Shown here: positions 1-32,038 of the stretch, one piece after another
Numbering within the stretch: position 1 is the stretch's first letter
Layout of the letters: the number at the start of each line of letters is the position of its first letter
NCBI RefSeq assembly: GCF_000003605.2
Contig: NW_003123422.1
Location: 122,629-154,666 of the forward strand
DNA from: Saccoglossus kowalevskii
Lineage: Eukaryota; Hemichordata; Enteropneusta; Harrimaniidae
Direction: 5' to 3'
DNA length: 32,038 bases
Notes under the pieces: model-generated
What the model saw: only the letters and a program-made list of their open reading frames with translations
Database searches by the model: none
Told to the model about the DNA's origin: nothing
Position numbers and translations under genes: made by a program

Positions 1-1856
1 TTCAAAACCAAACGCATGTAAGGTTTTGTATAGATAACCGTGATGCACTCTATCGAATGCCTTTTGCTGATCCAACGACACAATAGCAAGAGGTACATGT
101 AGGTTGTTAATATTTGTATAAGAAATAACATCATGCACCAAATAAATGTTATCAAATATTTGACGTTTAGGTACACAATATGACTGATCCGCGTGAATGA
201 TATCTGGAAGCGCTGACTTTAATCTGAAAGACATTGCTTTAGTGATTATCTTATAATCTGCACACAAGAGACTGACTGGTCTCTAGTTTTTAAGGTCGTT
301 ATTGTCACCTTTTTTAGGCAGGAGCGTGATTATTGCTCTGCGACAATACAATAGAAGAATACCATCCTCGATCGAGGCTGAGAACACGTCGTATAAATCA
401 GTACCAAGTACTTCCCAGAAATGTTTGTAAAACTCGCCTGGAATTCCATCGATACCAGGCGATTTACCAGTTGCCAAGCGTTTGACCGCAGAAGACATTT
501 CATCAAAAGAAACCTGAGCATCACACTGTTCTCTCTCATTTACGGATAACTGTGGAAGGTCCTCTAATAAAATGTCTTGACATCCAGTGGTGACAGGGTT
601 TGGAGAAAACAGTTCGGCATAGAAATCTCTAGCTAGCCTTCGCATCATAGTAGGCGAGTCAGTGAGAGTACCGTCCGCCTGTTTCAATTGGGACATGATT
701 TTTCTGCCACCCTTATATTTTTCCATATCAAAGAAGAATGCAGTTGGTGCGTCACTCTCATTCAAAACTTTATGCCTGGCCCTTATCGCTGCTCCCTTGG
801 TTTCCGTTTTGACTCGTTCAGTAATGATTGTTTTTCATTTAATTGTTCTTGAAGTGCTGGATTATTGACAACGTGTTTTTCTAAATCAGTGACTTCATTG
901 CATAGTTTATGTTTGATATTGCGATAGTTATTGCATAGCCTTGCTGTGTATTGTTTTGTTAATTCTTTAATTTTCCCTACATCCCACCACAGTTGGAGTG
1001 AATCAAAACGTGATTTTTCTTTGCGCCATGTCAGCCAGTAGTCAGAGATAATAGCAGAATATTCAGAATATATCAAACTAGAGTTAAAGCACCAGACGGG
1101 ATTGTGATTGTTTATTTTTGTAAAAGACAACTTAAGTGTAACAGGAGAGTGGTCGGAGAAATCAAAATGTGGTTTAATTGATGTATGCTTAATTCTAGAG
1201 GCTATAGATTTTGATATGTAAAAAGTATTGAGGCGGGACATACTTTGATTGCGATATCATGTAAACTGTTCAACTGAAGGATTAAAGTGTTGCCATGCAT
1301 CAGTGAGTTTGAAACGTTTAATGATGTTGGTCAGCATTGTTGACGAAAGTGTGTGTGGTTCAGGTATATTTGCTCTATCCAGATCGGAGTTCAAAGTACA
1401 GTTGAAGTCACCCCCCCCCCCCATGAGTATGGGGTTGGGAGCCATATTATTTGACAGTTGTTTCAGCGTGGCGAAAAAAGCTACACGCTCTGTACCAATG
1501 GTGGGGGCATACACATTAATCAAATGAAAGCGTGTACCATCAATCTCAACATGTAAGTGAAGTAATCGCCCGGGCACGACATCACTGGCTGTTATAACGT
1601 TGACTTGCTTGTGGCGGTTAAACAAAATTGCCACACCAGACGCATGCGTGTTACTGTGGGAGAAATGAATTGGCGCTCGCCAAACAACCTTCCATGCTGG
1701 TTCGTCTGAGACGACTGTGTGGATTTCTTGTAGGAAGAAAAAATCACTTTTATAGTTGGTCTTAAGAAAATTAAAAAGTTGGTACCTCCTGAGAGAGTCT
1801 CGACAACCACGAATGTTCCATATGACAGACGAGATATCAGCCATGTTTAAATACAA
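1..1856 (-). pseudogene. LINE ORF2: APE endonuclease plus reverse transcriptase, partial and broken
   Basis: The start is the ATG at 1856 (MADISSVIWNIRGC). The endonuclease domain shows IWNIRG, FLQEIH, INVYAP, a GGDFN-type motif and, further on, FSDHSPV. After a linker rich in charged residues the reverse transcriptase begins, with SFDEMSSAVKRLATGKSPG, LLPKKGD, RPVSLL, SLDQQKAFDRV and LHAFGFE, and the window ends there, before the YxDD core. The reading frame is broken: a stop at 1257-1259 where tryptophan is expected after EQFT, a frame change near 790-800 before the segment GAAIRARHKVL, and a stop at 283-285 replacing the tryptophan of NWRPVSLL. The GGDFN motif sits in a 12-base G run (1411-1422) that adds two extra glycines. 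Confidence 0.88.
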
Positions 1857-1907
1857 AGGGACAAGAAACTGTCAACGAGTATGAACACGTCCATAGATAA
1901 TTCATGT

Positions 1908-3259
1908 TTAATAACATACTGAAAAATAACATATCCATAACAATTGATGTTTTATATTTTGTAGTGAAATGGTGTTATGGAACAAGCTGTGGACAATTAC
2001 ATTCTTGCATATGAACACATATATAATGTTCCTCTGGATGAAGCACAATAATATTTCATATAATGTATCTATGACGCCCCTACTGAAAGGGAATACAAGC
2101 TTATAGATGCGCATGAAGCTAGCGAACAGGCAGAGTATTAACATATTCCCATTTAAAGGGCCCTCACTGACGGAGATTAAAATATAGTTATGGACAATAA
2201 CATCAGCACATATGTAGAGAATGAGTGCGCCTGTAGCGTACTCAGGAATAAAACCCAGTGATGTTTCGTACTTTATGTTTGAGACGCACTCACCGACAGA
2301 GGATAGTAAGTATTTATAAGCAATAGCATCAGTACATATGCTGAGTATAACACCACCCGTGACGTGCTCGGGAATAAAACCCATAAATGTTTTATGTTTT
2401 ATATTTAAAACGCAGTCACTGCTGCAATATAGCAACAAGTTGCAGGCAATAACAGCACCAGTAAACATGCCGAGTACGAACACGCTTGTGACGTGCACTG
2501 GAATGAAACCCAAACATGTTTCATACTTTGTATTTAAAACGCACTCACTGATGGAGTATAGCAAAAGGATGCAGGCAATAACAGCACCAGTAAACAAGCC
2601 GAGTACGAACACGCTCATGACGTGCACGGGAATAAAACCCATAAATCGTTTATACTTTATACATGTATTTAAAACGCACTCACTGATGGAGTATAGCAAA
2701 AAGATGCAGGCAACAACAGCACCAGTAAGCAAGCAAAGTACGAACACGTTCGTGACATGCGCTGGAATGAAACCCAAAAATGTTTCATACTTTGTATTTA
2801 AAATGCACTCACTGACGGATGATAGCAAGTATTTATAAACATCAGCGCCAGCGCATATGCATCCGTGACGTGCTCGGGAATGGACCCCATAGTTGTTTTA
2901 TGTTTTATTTTCAAAAGGCACTCACTTATGAAAAATAAGTTGTAGACAAAAATACCAGTAGCCATGCTGAGTATTTTATGTTTTTCATTGGGATTTTTGA
3001 TTGGAACTAAAATATTGTAGGCACTAATAGCACCTAAAAACATGCTGAATATAGGCACGCCAATAACGTGCTTGGAAATATGATCCATTGAAATTTCATA
3101 TTCAATATTTAATACACTCTTACTGTGTGTTAGCAAAACGATGCAAACACCGACACCAACCAAGTGACAAAAAAGGAACACAACACATGTGTTCGGGACG
3201 ACTGCAGAAATGTCAGCCATGATTAAGCATAAAGAAAAAAAGATCAAATTTAAACACAT
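1908..3259 (-). pseudogene. Unrecognised ORF of tandem membrane-type repeats between LINE ORF1 and ORF2
   Basis: I do not recognise this protein. Translation from 3259 (with an internal MADISAVVPNT start near 3220) down to about 2800, then from 2828 down to 1908 in another frame, gives about 450 residues. These are built of some eight or nine repeats of 42-45 residues. A typical repeat has a polar part (SISECVLNTKYET), then LGFIPVHVT, then a hydrophobic stretch (VFVLGMFTGAVIACNLLLY) long enough to span a membrane. At DNA level the units start near 2286, 2412, 2541, 2676 and 2805, so they are 126, 129, 135 and 129 bp, all multiples of three. One frame change near 2825 separates the two parts. 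Outer repeats have diverged and central ones are nearly identical. It lies wholly between ORF1 and ORF2 of the LINE and reads in the same direction. Confidence 0.6.
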
Positions 3260-3308
3260 TGTTAAATCTATTGAGTTGAGGACAAGAAACCAGTGTTAGA
3301 TCTTTTGT

Positions 3309-4851
3309 TTACCTCCAGTGTTGGAGGGTATACCCCATTGTGTATTCAATAATATTTCTTTTGCTTTTTCTTTTGTACTGATGGTAGTTTCTGGGTTCTT
3401 GAGTACTTTCTTGTAATAACTTGTTAGTTTTGAATTCATACGCTGAATACGAATTTTTTCGCTGATTTAATAAGTATTCCCAGATCTGGACAGAACTCTG
3501 TCGCGAAGTCAATTACGCGCTTATGATTGTATGATTTTTGGATAAAGGATGTAACTGTATCTTGATTCAACAATTTTAAGTCAGCATCATCAATACTGAC
3601 TTCGAAGAGTTTGGAGACATCTGACGACAGAGACTCCATCTCATCTCTGTCATCAGACCGACCATCAAGGTCACTGACCTTTCGGTCAAAAACATCAATG
3701 GGCTTAGAACCCGATACAATAGAGGAGTAAGACGGAACACAAAAGCCAGGATCGGAGAAATGCAGGATGGTTGAGGGGTGGGTTAGTACCACCTCCTCAC
3801 TGGTATTTGAAAAATCTAACGATGTTGACACTGGGTCAGAACCAGATACACCTGTCTGTTATGTTTAGATTAGCCACACAAGTTTCACTGACAGGTTTAG
3901 ATTTTCTTTGATCATTAAATGAATCTTTTTGTACAATATTAGTTTTATCACTATCGACGTCGTCACCGGCGTCGTCAGTATGTAGGTCATTTTCAAAAAG
4001 CCTCGTGATTTGCATGTCATCCTCACCAATATCCATATCATCGGCACGGCTTTGACTGTAATCTTGACTTGGTTCAACTGTTTCCGTTCTGTCTTCATAT
4101 TCAATTCTGTCTATGTGATGTTCAGCTGTTTTATTTTCATCCTTTCTTTGTGGTGCAGATTGGGTATTTTCGTCGACATTGTATCCATTAGTCTCGGTCT
4201 CGGTTGGTTGATTGTTTTCGTCATTTGGAGTGTTGTTTGTAGACTGTAGACTATTTTCAGCCACAGCATTCGTTTTATTTTGTGACAATCGCGTTGTACG
4301 TGTCGTTTTTTAAAGAATTTATAGCACGTAATTTCATCTGTTGATACATAAATTTTATAGAGTCGATTTTCATGTTTTATCAGTATAATGTCCTCAATAC
4401 TATCGTTTTCGCAGATCATGTGAACCTGTCTTCGAAAAGACTTGATGTGTCTCAGATCAGGATTTTTAATTCCGATGGGAATGTATCGGAACGTACTAAC
4501 AATACGACCGGATTTGTTTAAATGCTTTTCAAGAGTAGCATTCGTTATAAAAGGAGGAACCCCAGATAACACTAATTTAGTGGCTGGTTTTACCAATGCC
4601 TCGGCATGAATAAACATATCACCAACATTTAGTCCATTAGCACACACTTTATCAACGTCAGCAACTGAGGTCAGAAAAACAATAACGCTGCCATTAATGC
4701 GAGATGCAGCTAAAATAGTTTTGGCATCAATAATTTCAGAAATAGCAGAAACATAAGCCTCAATATTAATACCTGAGACTGACTCACAGCGAACTCCGTG
4801 ATTACGGGTCAGTCCAGCAAAACAATTGTCACATTGACCACGTTTTGTCAA
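3309..4851 (-). pseudogene. LINE ORF1 (RNA-binding, Gag-like), broken
   Basis: The start is the ATG at 4851 (MTKRGQCDNCFAGL). The N-terminal 200 residues carry the Tx1-type ORF1 core: VIVFLTSVADVDKV, KLVLSGVPPFITNATLEKHL, YIPIGIKNPDLRHIKSFRRQ, then CYKFFKKRHVQRDC. The last segment is a zinc knuckle whose second cysteine and glycine appear to be lost. A frame change near 4290 leads into an acidic, Q/N/D-rich linker (4288-3860), another near 3850 into a serine-rich segment with STSLDFSNTSEEVV, and a third near 3440 into a basic tail ending at 3309. In the family this protein binds element RNA. The family assignment is firm; the exact end is not. Confidence 0.75.
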
Positions 4852-5189
4852 CGTGGCGGGCGGCCATCTTGCCAGCTCGGCAAGTTCGCCAACACTGAAA
4901 CAAAAACTGAGAGAAAACAGGCGGATTTACACCTGAATTTCTCCGAAAACGCATTAGTCACAACCAGTAACTGTTTACAAAGCACAAACAACAGAAAATA
5001 ATAGGAACTTAGCTTGAAACAACGTGTAAATAAGATTGAGGAGCTCAATGCAGGTACGTGTGGAGTGAAGAACATACATACAGACATACAGAAAAGGTAG
5101 CTGCAAAGACTCCCTTTTGTGCTTGGCACACGGGAGTCAAAAAGTAATTGTTATTGACATAGTCAATTATATGAAGTGTTTGTTAAACT

Positions 5190-5330
5190 TTTCATTATCA
5201 GTTCCCTCTTTTCATCACAACTTCACAAAATAGTCCTGCTTATAGCACTTCCCTTCAGAAGATTGGGACAAAAATAGTCAAATTTAAATGAAAACTGAAA
5301 AATTACTCAAATTTCGTCTGTTGGCTTTAA
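5190..5330 (+). repeat. Small interspersed element, copy A (single arm)
   Basis: This stretch (CCCTCTTTTCATCACAACTT, then AGAAGATTGGGACAAAAATA, then AAAATTACTCAAAT) closely matches the reverse complement of the right arm of the palindromic repeat at 25490-25735, and in part its left arm. It lies just outside the inferred 5' end of the LINE. It looks like one arm of a MITE-like family; no target duplication was identified. Confidence 0.5.
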
Positions 5331-5334
5331 AATT

Positions 5335-5830
5335 AGGGTTCATTTCCAGAAAATGCAGAATTCCAGAATGCAAAAAACAAGTGCAGACAAATTCGGGATA
5401 GAAAGTCTGGTTAAAACAAAATGGCTGCCAGTTGGCCAATTGTGAGCCTGATAAAAAAATATAGGTTATTTATGCTCAATGTATGTATCAAGTTTGAACA
5501 GAATCTGTCCATGCATAACTGAGATCCAAATCTAGAATGGTGATATCTGTGTTTCTGAAATATAAATATTTATAAATATGTAAAAATTAAAATGACTGCC
5601 ATTAGGGCATGTTGAATCAGTTAATGGAAAAACATGCATGTGCATATGATTATGCCCAATGTGATGTACCGGTAGTCTGTATGTGTGAAGTTTGAACTTC
5701 GTTCTAAGCATGTGTGAGACTGTGCTGGATACAGATGGATAGATGCACACATACACACATGCTCAGAGGTCAATCCATAAGTCCCTGATTTTGGACTTCA
5801 TCTGAATGTGGACTAAAAGGCCATAATATC
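5335..5830 (+). repeat. Dispersed intronic repeat family (copy 1)
   Basis: The stretch contains the shared blocks AAAATGGCTGCCAGTTGGCC, then CAAGTTTGAACAGAATCTGT, a second degenerate unit, and the end block GAGGTCAATCCATAAGTCCC followed by GACTTCATCTGAA. The same blocks in the same order recur at 10180-10810 and, in parts, at 12600-12935 and 14690-15400. It therefore belongs to a multi-copy dispersed family. No coding capacity or terminal structure was seen, so its class is unknown. Confidence 0.55.
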
Positions 5831-5956
5831 ATAATGATTGCAGACACATAAAACTAAACCTCACATGGCCATCAGTGGGCCATTTTGAAACCAATCACAA
5901 AACCAACTGAAATGCATCATTTCTCCTTATCCCTGATGATCAAATCTTTATCTTAC

Positions 5957-28167
<22,211 letters not shown>

Positions 28168-28245
28168 GTCTCATAAAAACGAAGCAATAACGTCAACACC
28201 ATATATTAATCGTAATTATTACATTAATACAAGTATTTATAAACA

Positions 28246-28308
28246 CTATATGAATATGTCACACTTTTTTCGATGATGACATCCGACAATAACAACGCGG
28301 ACGGCCAT
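28246..28308 (-). CDS. Possible upstream ORF in the ASK 5' leader (20 codons)
   Basis: ATG at 28308 in a good context (AAATATGGC: A at -3, G at +4), reading MAVRVVIVGCHHRKKCDIFI and stopping at 28246, 79 bases before the main start. It would be in the mRNA if transcription starts upstream of 28308. The main ATG has G at -3 and T at +4, a weaker context. Confidence 0.3.
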   Translation of the reverse strand: MAVRVVIVGCHHRKKCDIFI

Positions 28309-28341
28309 ATTTAATGTAACCCCAACCCACAATACACTACT

Positions 28342-28349
28342 ACTTCCGG
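28342..28349 (-). promoter_or_regulatory. ETS-type promoter motif CCGGAAGT
   Basis: CCGGAAGT on the minus strand, 175 bases upstream of the start codon, in a CpG-richer stretch (28270-28400). ETS/GABP-type sites of this form are common close to transcription starts of housekeeping genes in animals. Transcription of the ASK gene probably starts near 28310-28340; no TATA box was seen at the expected distance. Confidence 0.4.
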
Positions 28350-28399
28350 TACAAAGGTTCATGACTTCTTCTTTGTTGTTTGATGCCGCGGCTAAATTT

Positions 28400-30470
28400 A
28401 TTGGAAGTTTGGCTGCAGTGTAGTTTTCAACATTAAACGAAGTGCAAAGCCTAGCTGACCAAAAGAAAAGTGAAATAGAATAGTCAGCCACAATGTGCTT
28501 GACGCTTGGCATGTAATTCACGGTATTCACAAGAATGCACGTCGGTCAGACGTTGTTATAGCATTTCCACGTACAAATGAACGTACCGATTTCAAATATC
28601 TACAGGAAAAAGAAAGAAAAAAAATACCCACTAGAACCCGCCTCATTGCCACCGACAAATTAGAATTTCTGTATCTTTATAAACACCAAAAAAGAAAATA
28701 ACAACTGTAGTGTCCTTGACATGTGTCCATATAAATGTTAATGTTGGCTAGTCGTGCATTTGAAATACCATTCAGACGTAAACTGTGCACAGAGTATACG
28801 CGTGAAGACAGCTGGACGGTTATTATGTTACACATTAAATTATGCATGATAAACCGAGTGCTATTAGTGAATCGTAGCTTGATCGAAAATAGTACAAATT
28901 ATTTGTATTCTTCGAATAGTATTGAGCTCGCATTTTTTTCCAGAGTGATGTTAGTGTGAATTGTTAATATTTAATTTGTAGTAAACGGAACATGAAAACA
29001 AACGTACGGGACTATATGAAGACGATTTCAATAACTAGAAAATGATGTTCGAGTTTTCAAAGCTATAAATGCATTATAATAACTGTAATGTCTCTGGAAT
29101 AATGGTCATTAACTGTATCATTGTACAACACATGTCCTAGTGAGAAATGTACGTATTGTAAATCGCTGTAAATAATTCGTTGTTATTGATGTTTGCATAT
29201 TTTTTCATCGTGCTCCACCAATGCTCCATTCTTGGTTTGCATTCAAGTTATTCGACCCAAATACATTGTACAAAACTCTTATCTATAGTTGATGTTAAAT
29301 ATTCAATTGCATCACGCGTCATAGAACAAGCTACACGACTGGAAGATGAATGTTAATGCTGTAAACAAATGTAAAAATAGTAAATGTTAAACATGTCTGA
29401 TCTGAACTGAACTAATGCTGCGGTATGGGTTCTACACAGGAATCGTTACTTATTTTCAATATGGCGATTTTCAGTTTACGTTTTTGCTCATACTCTTCTT
29501 TGTGGGATCAGCACTTGTTTTCCCAGCTTATAAATAAAAGATTGGAACAACTTTAGGATTTGTATTTGTTATTTAAAAGCAAGCCAAAATTCCTCAACAC
29601 ACCGTAGAAGCCGTATGTTGTGGGCTTATAATAAACACAGTATGCCCTTTGTTGTAACATTACATTCGATGAACCCATCGCCTGCTCCACAGTCGTATAC
29701 CGATTGAACTCATTAACCCCATTAGGAATCTCAGTTTTCACAACAGGTCGGCTCTGTGTACATTTTAGATGTTTTCATCGGTAGCCTAGTAGTTTATTCA
29801 TTTCCCCTCTTTAACAAACATCGCTTTGACAAATTTTCTTACGTGTGCCTGAATTTAAACAGACACAAACTCAGCTCTTTATCCATATCATAATAAAACT
29901 GATTTTTAATATCAAATTGACATTATGAATACTTGGTTCATTGCACGGGGTTACCGCTACACGGTAGTCGATATGAATATAGCGGCGTTTAAAACCATTA
30001 CGCGTTGAAAATATCTCCAAGTCCCAACTACTACACACAATTTCAGTTAAGACGCACTTCTATGTTGCCATTCCACAGTTTTTACAGTCAGTAAAATTAC
30101 CGTAGACTAAAGAATTGTTCTTGTTTAGTCCAAAACATTAAACATTTTTTTATTATTACTCTTATGGTGTGACACTATCATAAAAGATCGTTAACGTGAT
30201 TAGCATATAATTTATTACCAAATAGGCTCAGTATACAATTTTTTTAACATTTTCTTTTAACTTCCATAATTTTTATTGCTATTTTTGTTTAATGGATAAA
30301 TAAATAAATAAATGGGCCTATATTTATATCGGATTTAACCGTATTGCTCTTCACATTGCATTTATGGACCTTCTGGTCAATGATTTGCATATTTATAACT
30401 CATTAACATGACGTATGCATCCTTTTATTTGATTTACTTGTGATTACAAATGTATATGCTATATATTTAC
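28400..30470. other. Upstream intergenic region, no gene recognised
   Basis: Only short ORFs without recognisable domains (for example 28495-28701 and 28735-28959 on plus, 29553-29741 on minus). There is a short TAAA microsatellite at about 30297-30312. I could not name a gene or element here. Confidence 0.7.
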
Positions 30471-30472
30471 GT

Positions 30473-30576
30473 GCGGATTTAGGAAGAGGCGCGCCAGGCT
30501 CCCCTTCAGCCTGCAAACAAAACAAACAAACCCACCCATGGTAATAGGATCGCCCCTACCGAATTTCTGGATCCGC
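30473..30576. repeat. MITE-like element with GCGGATYYAG ends
   Basis: GCGGATTTAG at 30473 is mirrored by CTGGATCCGC ending at 30576, giving inverted ends of about 10 bp around a GC-rich core (GAGGCGCGCCAGGCTCCCC and GGATCGCCCCTACC). The phrase TTTCTGGATCCGCC is, from memory, the end of a common dispersed repeat of marine invertebrates. Confidence 0.45.
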
Positions 30577-31177
30577 CAGTGATATTAGTAAAGCCAACGG
30601 CGATTAGGTGTTTGTTTTGTCGAACAAATTCGTACAGTAAATGACATTAAAACGGCATAAACAGTATTGCTGTACTTATTCTGACTTATCTGATACGGAC
30701 GTTTTACTGCTTTGATAACTACAAATGTCAACATTGAAAATAATAATCAAAAAGCATAGCTTTGCAGGAAGCAAGTATAATACATCTACTATCTTGGGTA
30801 TGAACATCTGTCATTTACAAAATGGGTACGTATGTACAATCTGATATGAATCTGCAATGTAATGCTTTCACATTATCTGTTCCCTGATTGGTTACATTTT
30901 AATGTCTCGTATGTCACTGTCAGTTGCTGCTTTTCATTATTCACTAGTTCCGTATTTTATCGTATCTAATAAAGAACTGGTGTTAACGTGTCACATTTCA
31001 CGTATTATTCACCCACGCTACAACACACTGACGCATACATGTCTACAACAGGTAATTGTAGGTAATTAAGATCTTATTTAATAAAAGTCATAGTCATAAA
31101 CAGGTATAACGACAACCCCTTTGAATAACATAAACGTCCATGTAATAATATACAATTGATCGCAGTATAAGTTATTG

Positions 31178-31213
31178 CGCCCTCGCCGTCCACATCACCC
31201 GTTGGCGAGGGCG
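31178..31213. other. Perfect GC-rich hairpin
   Basis: CGCCCTCGCC (31178-31187) pairs fully with GGCGAGGGCG (31204-31213) over a 16-base loop, in an AT-rich background. Its role is unknown; it could be a fold-back end of a small element or a terminator-like structure. No flanking gene explains it. Confidence 0.5.
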
Positions 31214-31439
31214 TATTACCACACATTAATACTAGTACTTGATTCTGTCAGGCATGGTCCCGGGCAGGAGGGCTCGTCAACTTGCCTGGTTCTTTTTTTT
31301 TTGAGCGTGATAGTCGAACGCCTGCATGTCAATATCTTCGACTCGTCTCATGGAGATCGGATATATATTTAAATGGGTACATGGCTCAATTCTAGTTGAC
31401 CACCAAACTTACACTCAAAGAAAACGTTTCACCGAGTTT

Positions 31440-32038
31440 ATAATGTAGCGCTACAGCTACTCTAAGTAGAAAAGAGACGTTCTGTTGTACCAATATACCA
31501 CTGAAACTACTGTCAATGGAAACGAAAAACGTTCCATCGTAACGATGTACTATGACAGATAGTCACAGCAGAAGCTGAGACCCATTCCGTAGAATATATA
31601 CACGTTATATATATCACTACAGCCACCGTTCTATTGTACAATATACTAGTACCATTGCAGCTATTATTAGTAGAGACAGATAACCGTTTCATTTTACCAA
31701 TATATCACTACAGCTATTTTTAGTAGAGACAGATAACCGTTCTATTTTACAAATATACCACTACAGCTATTTTTAGTAGAGACAGATAACCGTTCTATTT
31801 TACCAATATATCACTACAGCTATTTTTAGTAGAGTCAGATAACCGCTCTATTTTACCAATATATCACTACAGCTATTTTTAGTAGAGACAGATAACCGCT
31901 CTATTTTACCAATATATCACTACAGCTATTTTTAGTAGAGACAGATAACCGCTCTATTTTATCAATATATCACTACAGCCATTTTTAGTAGAGTCAGATA
32001 ACCGTTCTATTCTACCAACATATCACTACAGCTATTTT
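31440..32038. repeat. 53-bp satellite array, continuing past the window
   Basis: Units start with CTATTTTTAGTAGAGACAGA at 31714, 31767, 31820, 31873, 31926, 31979 and 32032, with a slightly diverged unit at 31661. From 31440 to 31660 the same blocks (CTACAGCTACT, GTAGA, CGTTCTGTTGTACCAATATA) occur in strongly diverged form, so the array decays at its left edge. Confidence 0.93.

Larger units (their letters stand above)
1..5150 (-). mobile_element. Tx1-clade non-LTR retrotransposon (LINE), decayed, 3' end off window
   Basis: Read on the minus strand, the order is 5' leader (about 5150-4852), ORF1 (4851-3309), an unexpected membrane-repeat ORF (3259-1908), then ORF2 (1856 to the window edge). 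ORF2 starts with an APE-type endonuclease and runs into reverse transcriptase. The clade call rests on recalled family features: the ORF1 block containing SFRRQV ahead of a zinc-knuckle-like segment, the WNIRG endonuclease start, and the RT motifs GKSPGIDGIPGEFYK and SLDQQKAFDRV. The 5' limit is approximate, because no target-site duplication can be seen with the 3' end missing. Several stops and frame changes make it inactive. It lies in the intron after the last visible kinase exon, on the same strand as the host gene. Confidence 0.85.

Noticed and set aside
1-5956. Missing ASK C-terminal exons
   Set aside because: I looked for the segment expected after FILR (CFEPDPDKR-like) and for the later coiled-coil part and found none; they are assumed to lie outside the window.
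28246-28530. 94-codon minus-strand ORF as an extra upstream coding exon
   Set aside because: It ends in a stop before the main start codon, is in no known ASK protein, and overlaps the probable promoter; only its last 20 codons are kept as a possible upstream ORF.

Overview
The window is eukaryotic, intron-rich and AT-rich. It is most likely from a marine invertebrate bilaterian (mollusc-, brachiopod- or hemichordate-like). That placement rests on exon structure, a Tx1-type LINE and the style of dispersed repeats; the sequence alone does not fix the phylum. No bacterial operon, CRISPR array, rRNA or tRNA was found.

One host gene dominates. It is a minus-strand MAP3K5/ASK1-family kinase (apoptosis signal-regulating kinase; MAP3K5/6/15 group), running from the start codon at 28167 leftward. 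I resolved 23 consecutive coding exons (28167 down to 5957), all with AG/GT borders and a continuous reading phase. Together they give about 832 codons: thioredoxin-binding region, TPR-rich central region, PH-like region and nearly the whole kinase domain. The remaining C-terminal exons are not seen and should lie beyond position 1. A probable promoter with an ETS-type CCGGAAGT motif lies near 28345, followed by a small upstream ORF. A CpG-rich block in intron 1 ends in a phase-compatible donor and may be an alternative first exon.

The introns hold an unusual load of unrelated tandem arrays, with unit lengths of 27, 30, 32, 39, 40, 43 and 70 bp. They also hold interspersed elements: two copies of a small element with inverted arms, several copies of a longer dispersed repeat, a 0.7-kb element flanked by a 9-bp direct repeat, a 0.72-kb element with GCGGAGCT-type inverted ends, a SINE-like segment and a probable LINE 3' tail. 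A 1.57-kb CpG-rich segment interrupts the 39-bp array. An assembly gap of 911 N lies at 15945-16855, inside intron 9. Upstream of the gene, 28400-32038 looks intergenic and ends in a 53-bp satellite that runs off the window.

Positions 1 to about 5150 are a decayed Tx1-clade LINE in the last visible intron, in the same orientation as the host gene. Its ORF1 and ORF2 (endonuclease plus reverse transcriptase) are recognisable. Between them lies about 1.4 kb that encodes something I do not recognise from this family: a chain of roughly 42-45-residue repeats, each with a hydrophobic segment, whose unit lengths differ by multiples of three. This third, membrane-repeat ORF is the most novel-looking item in the window.
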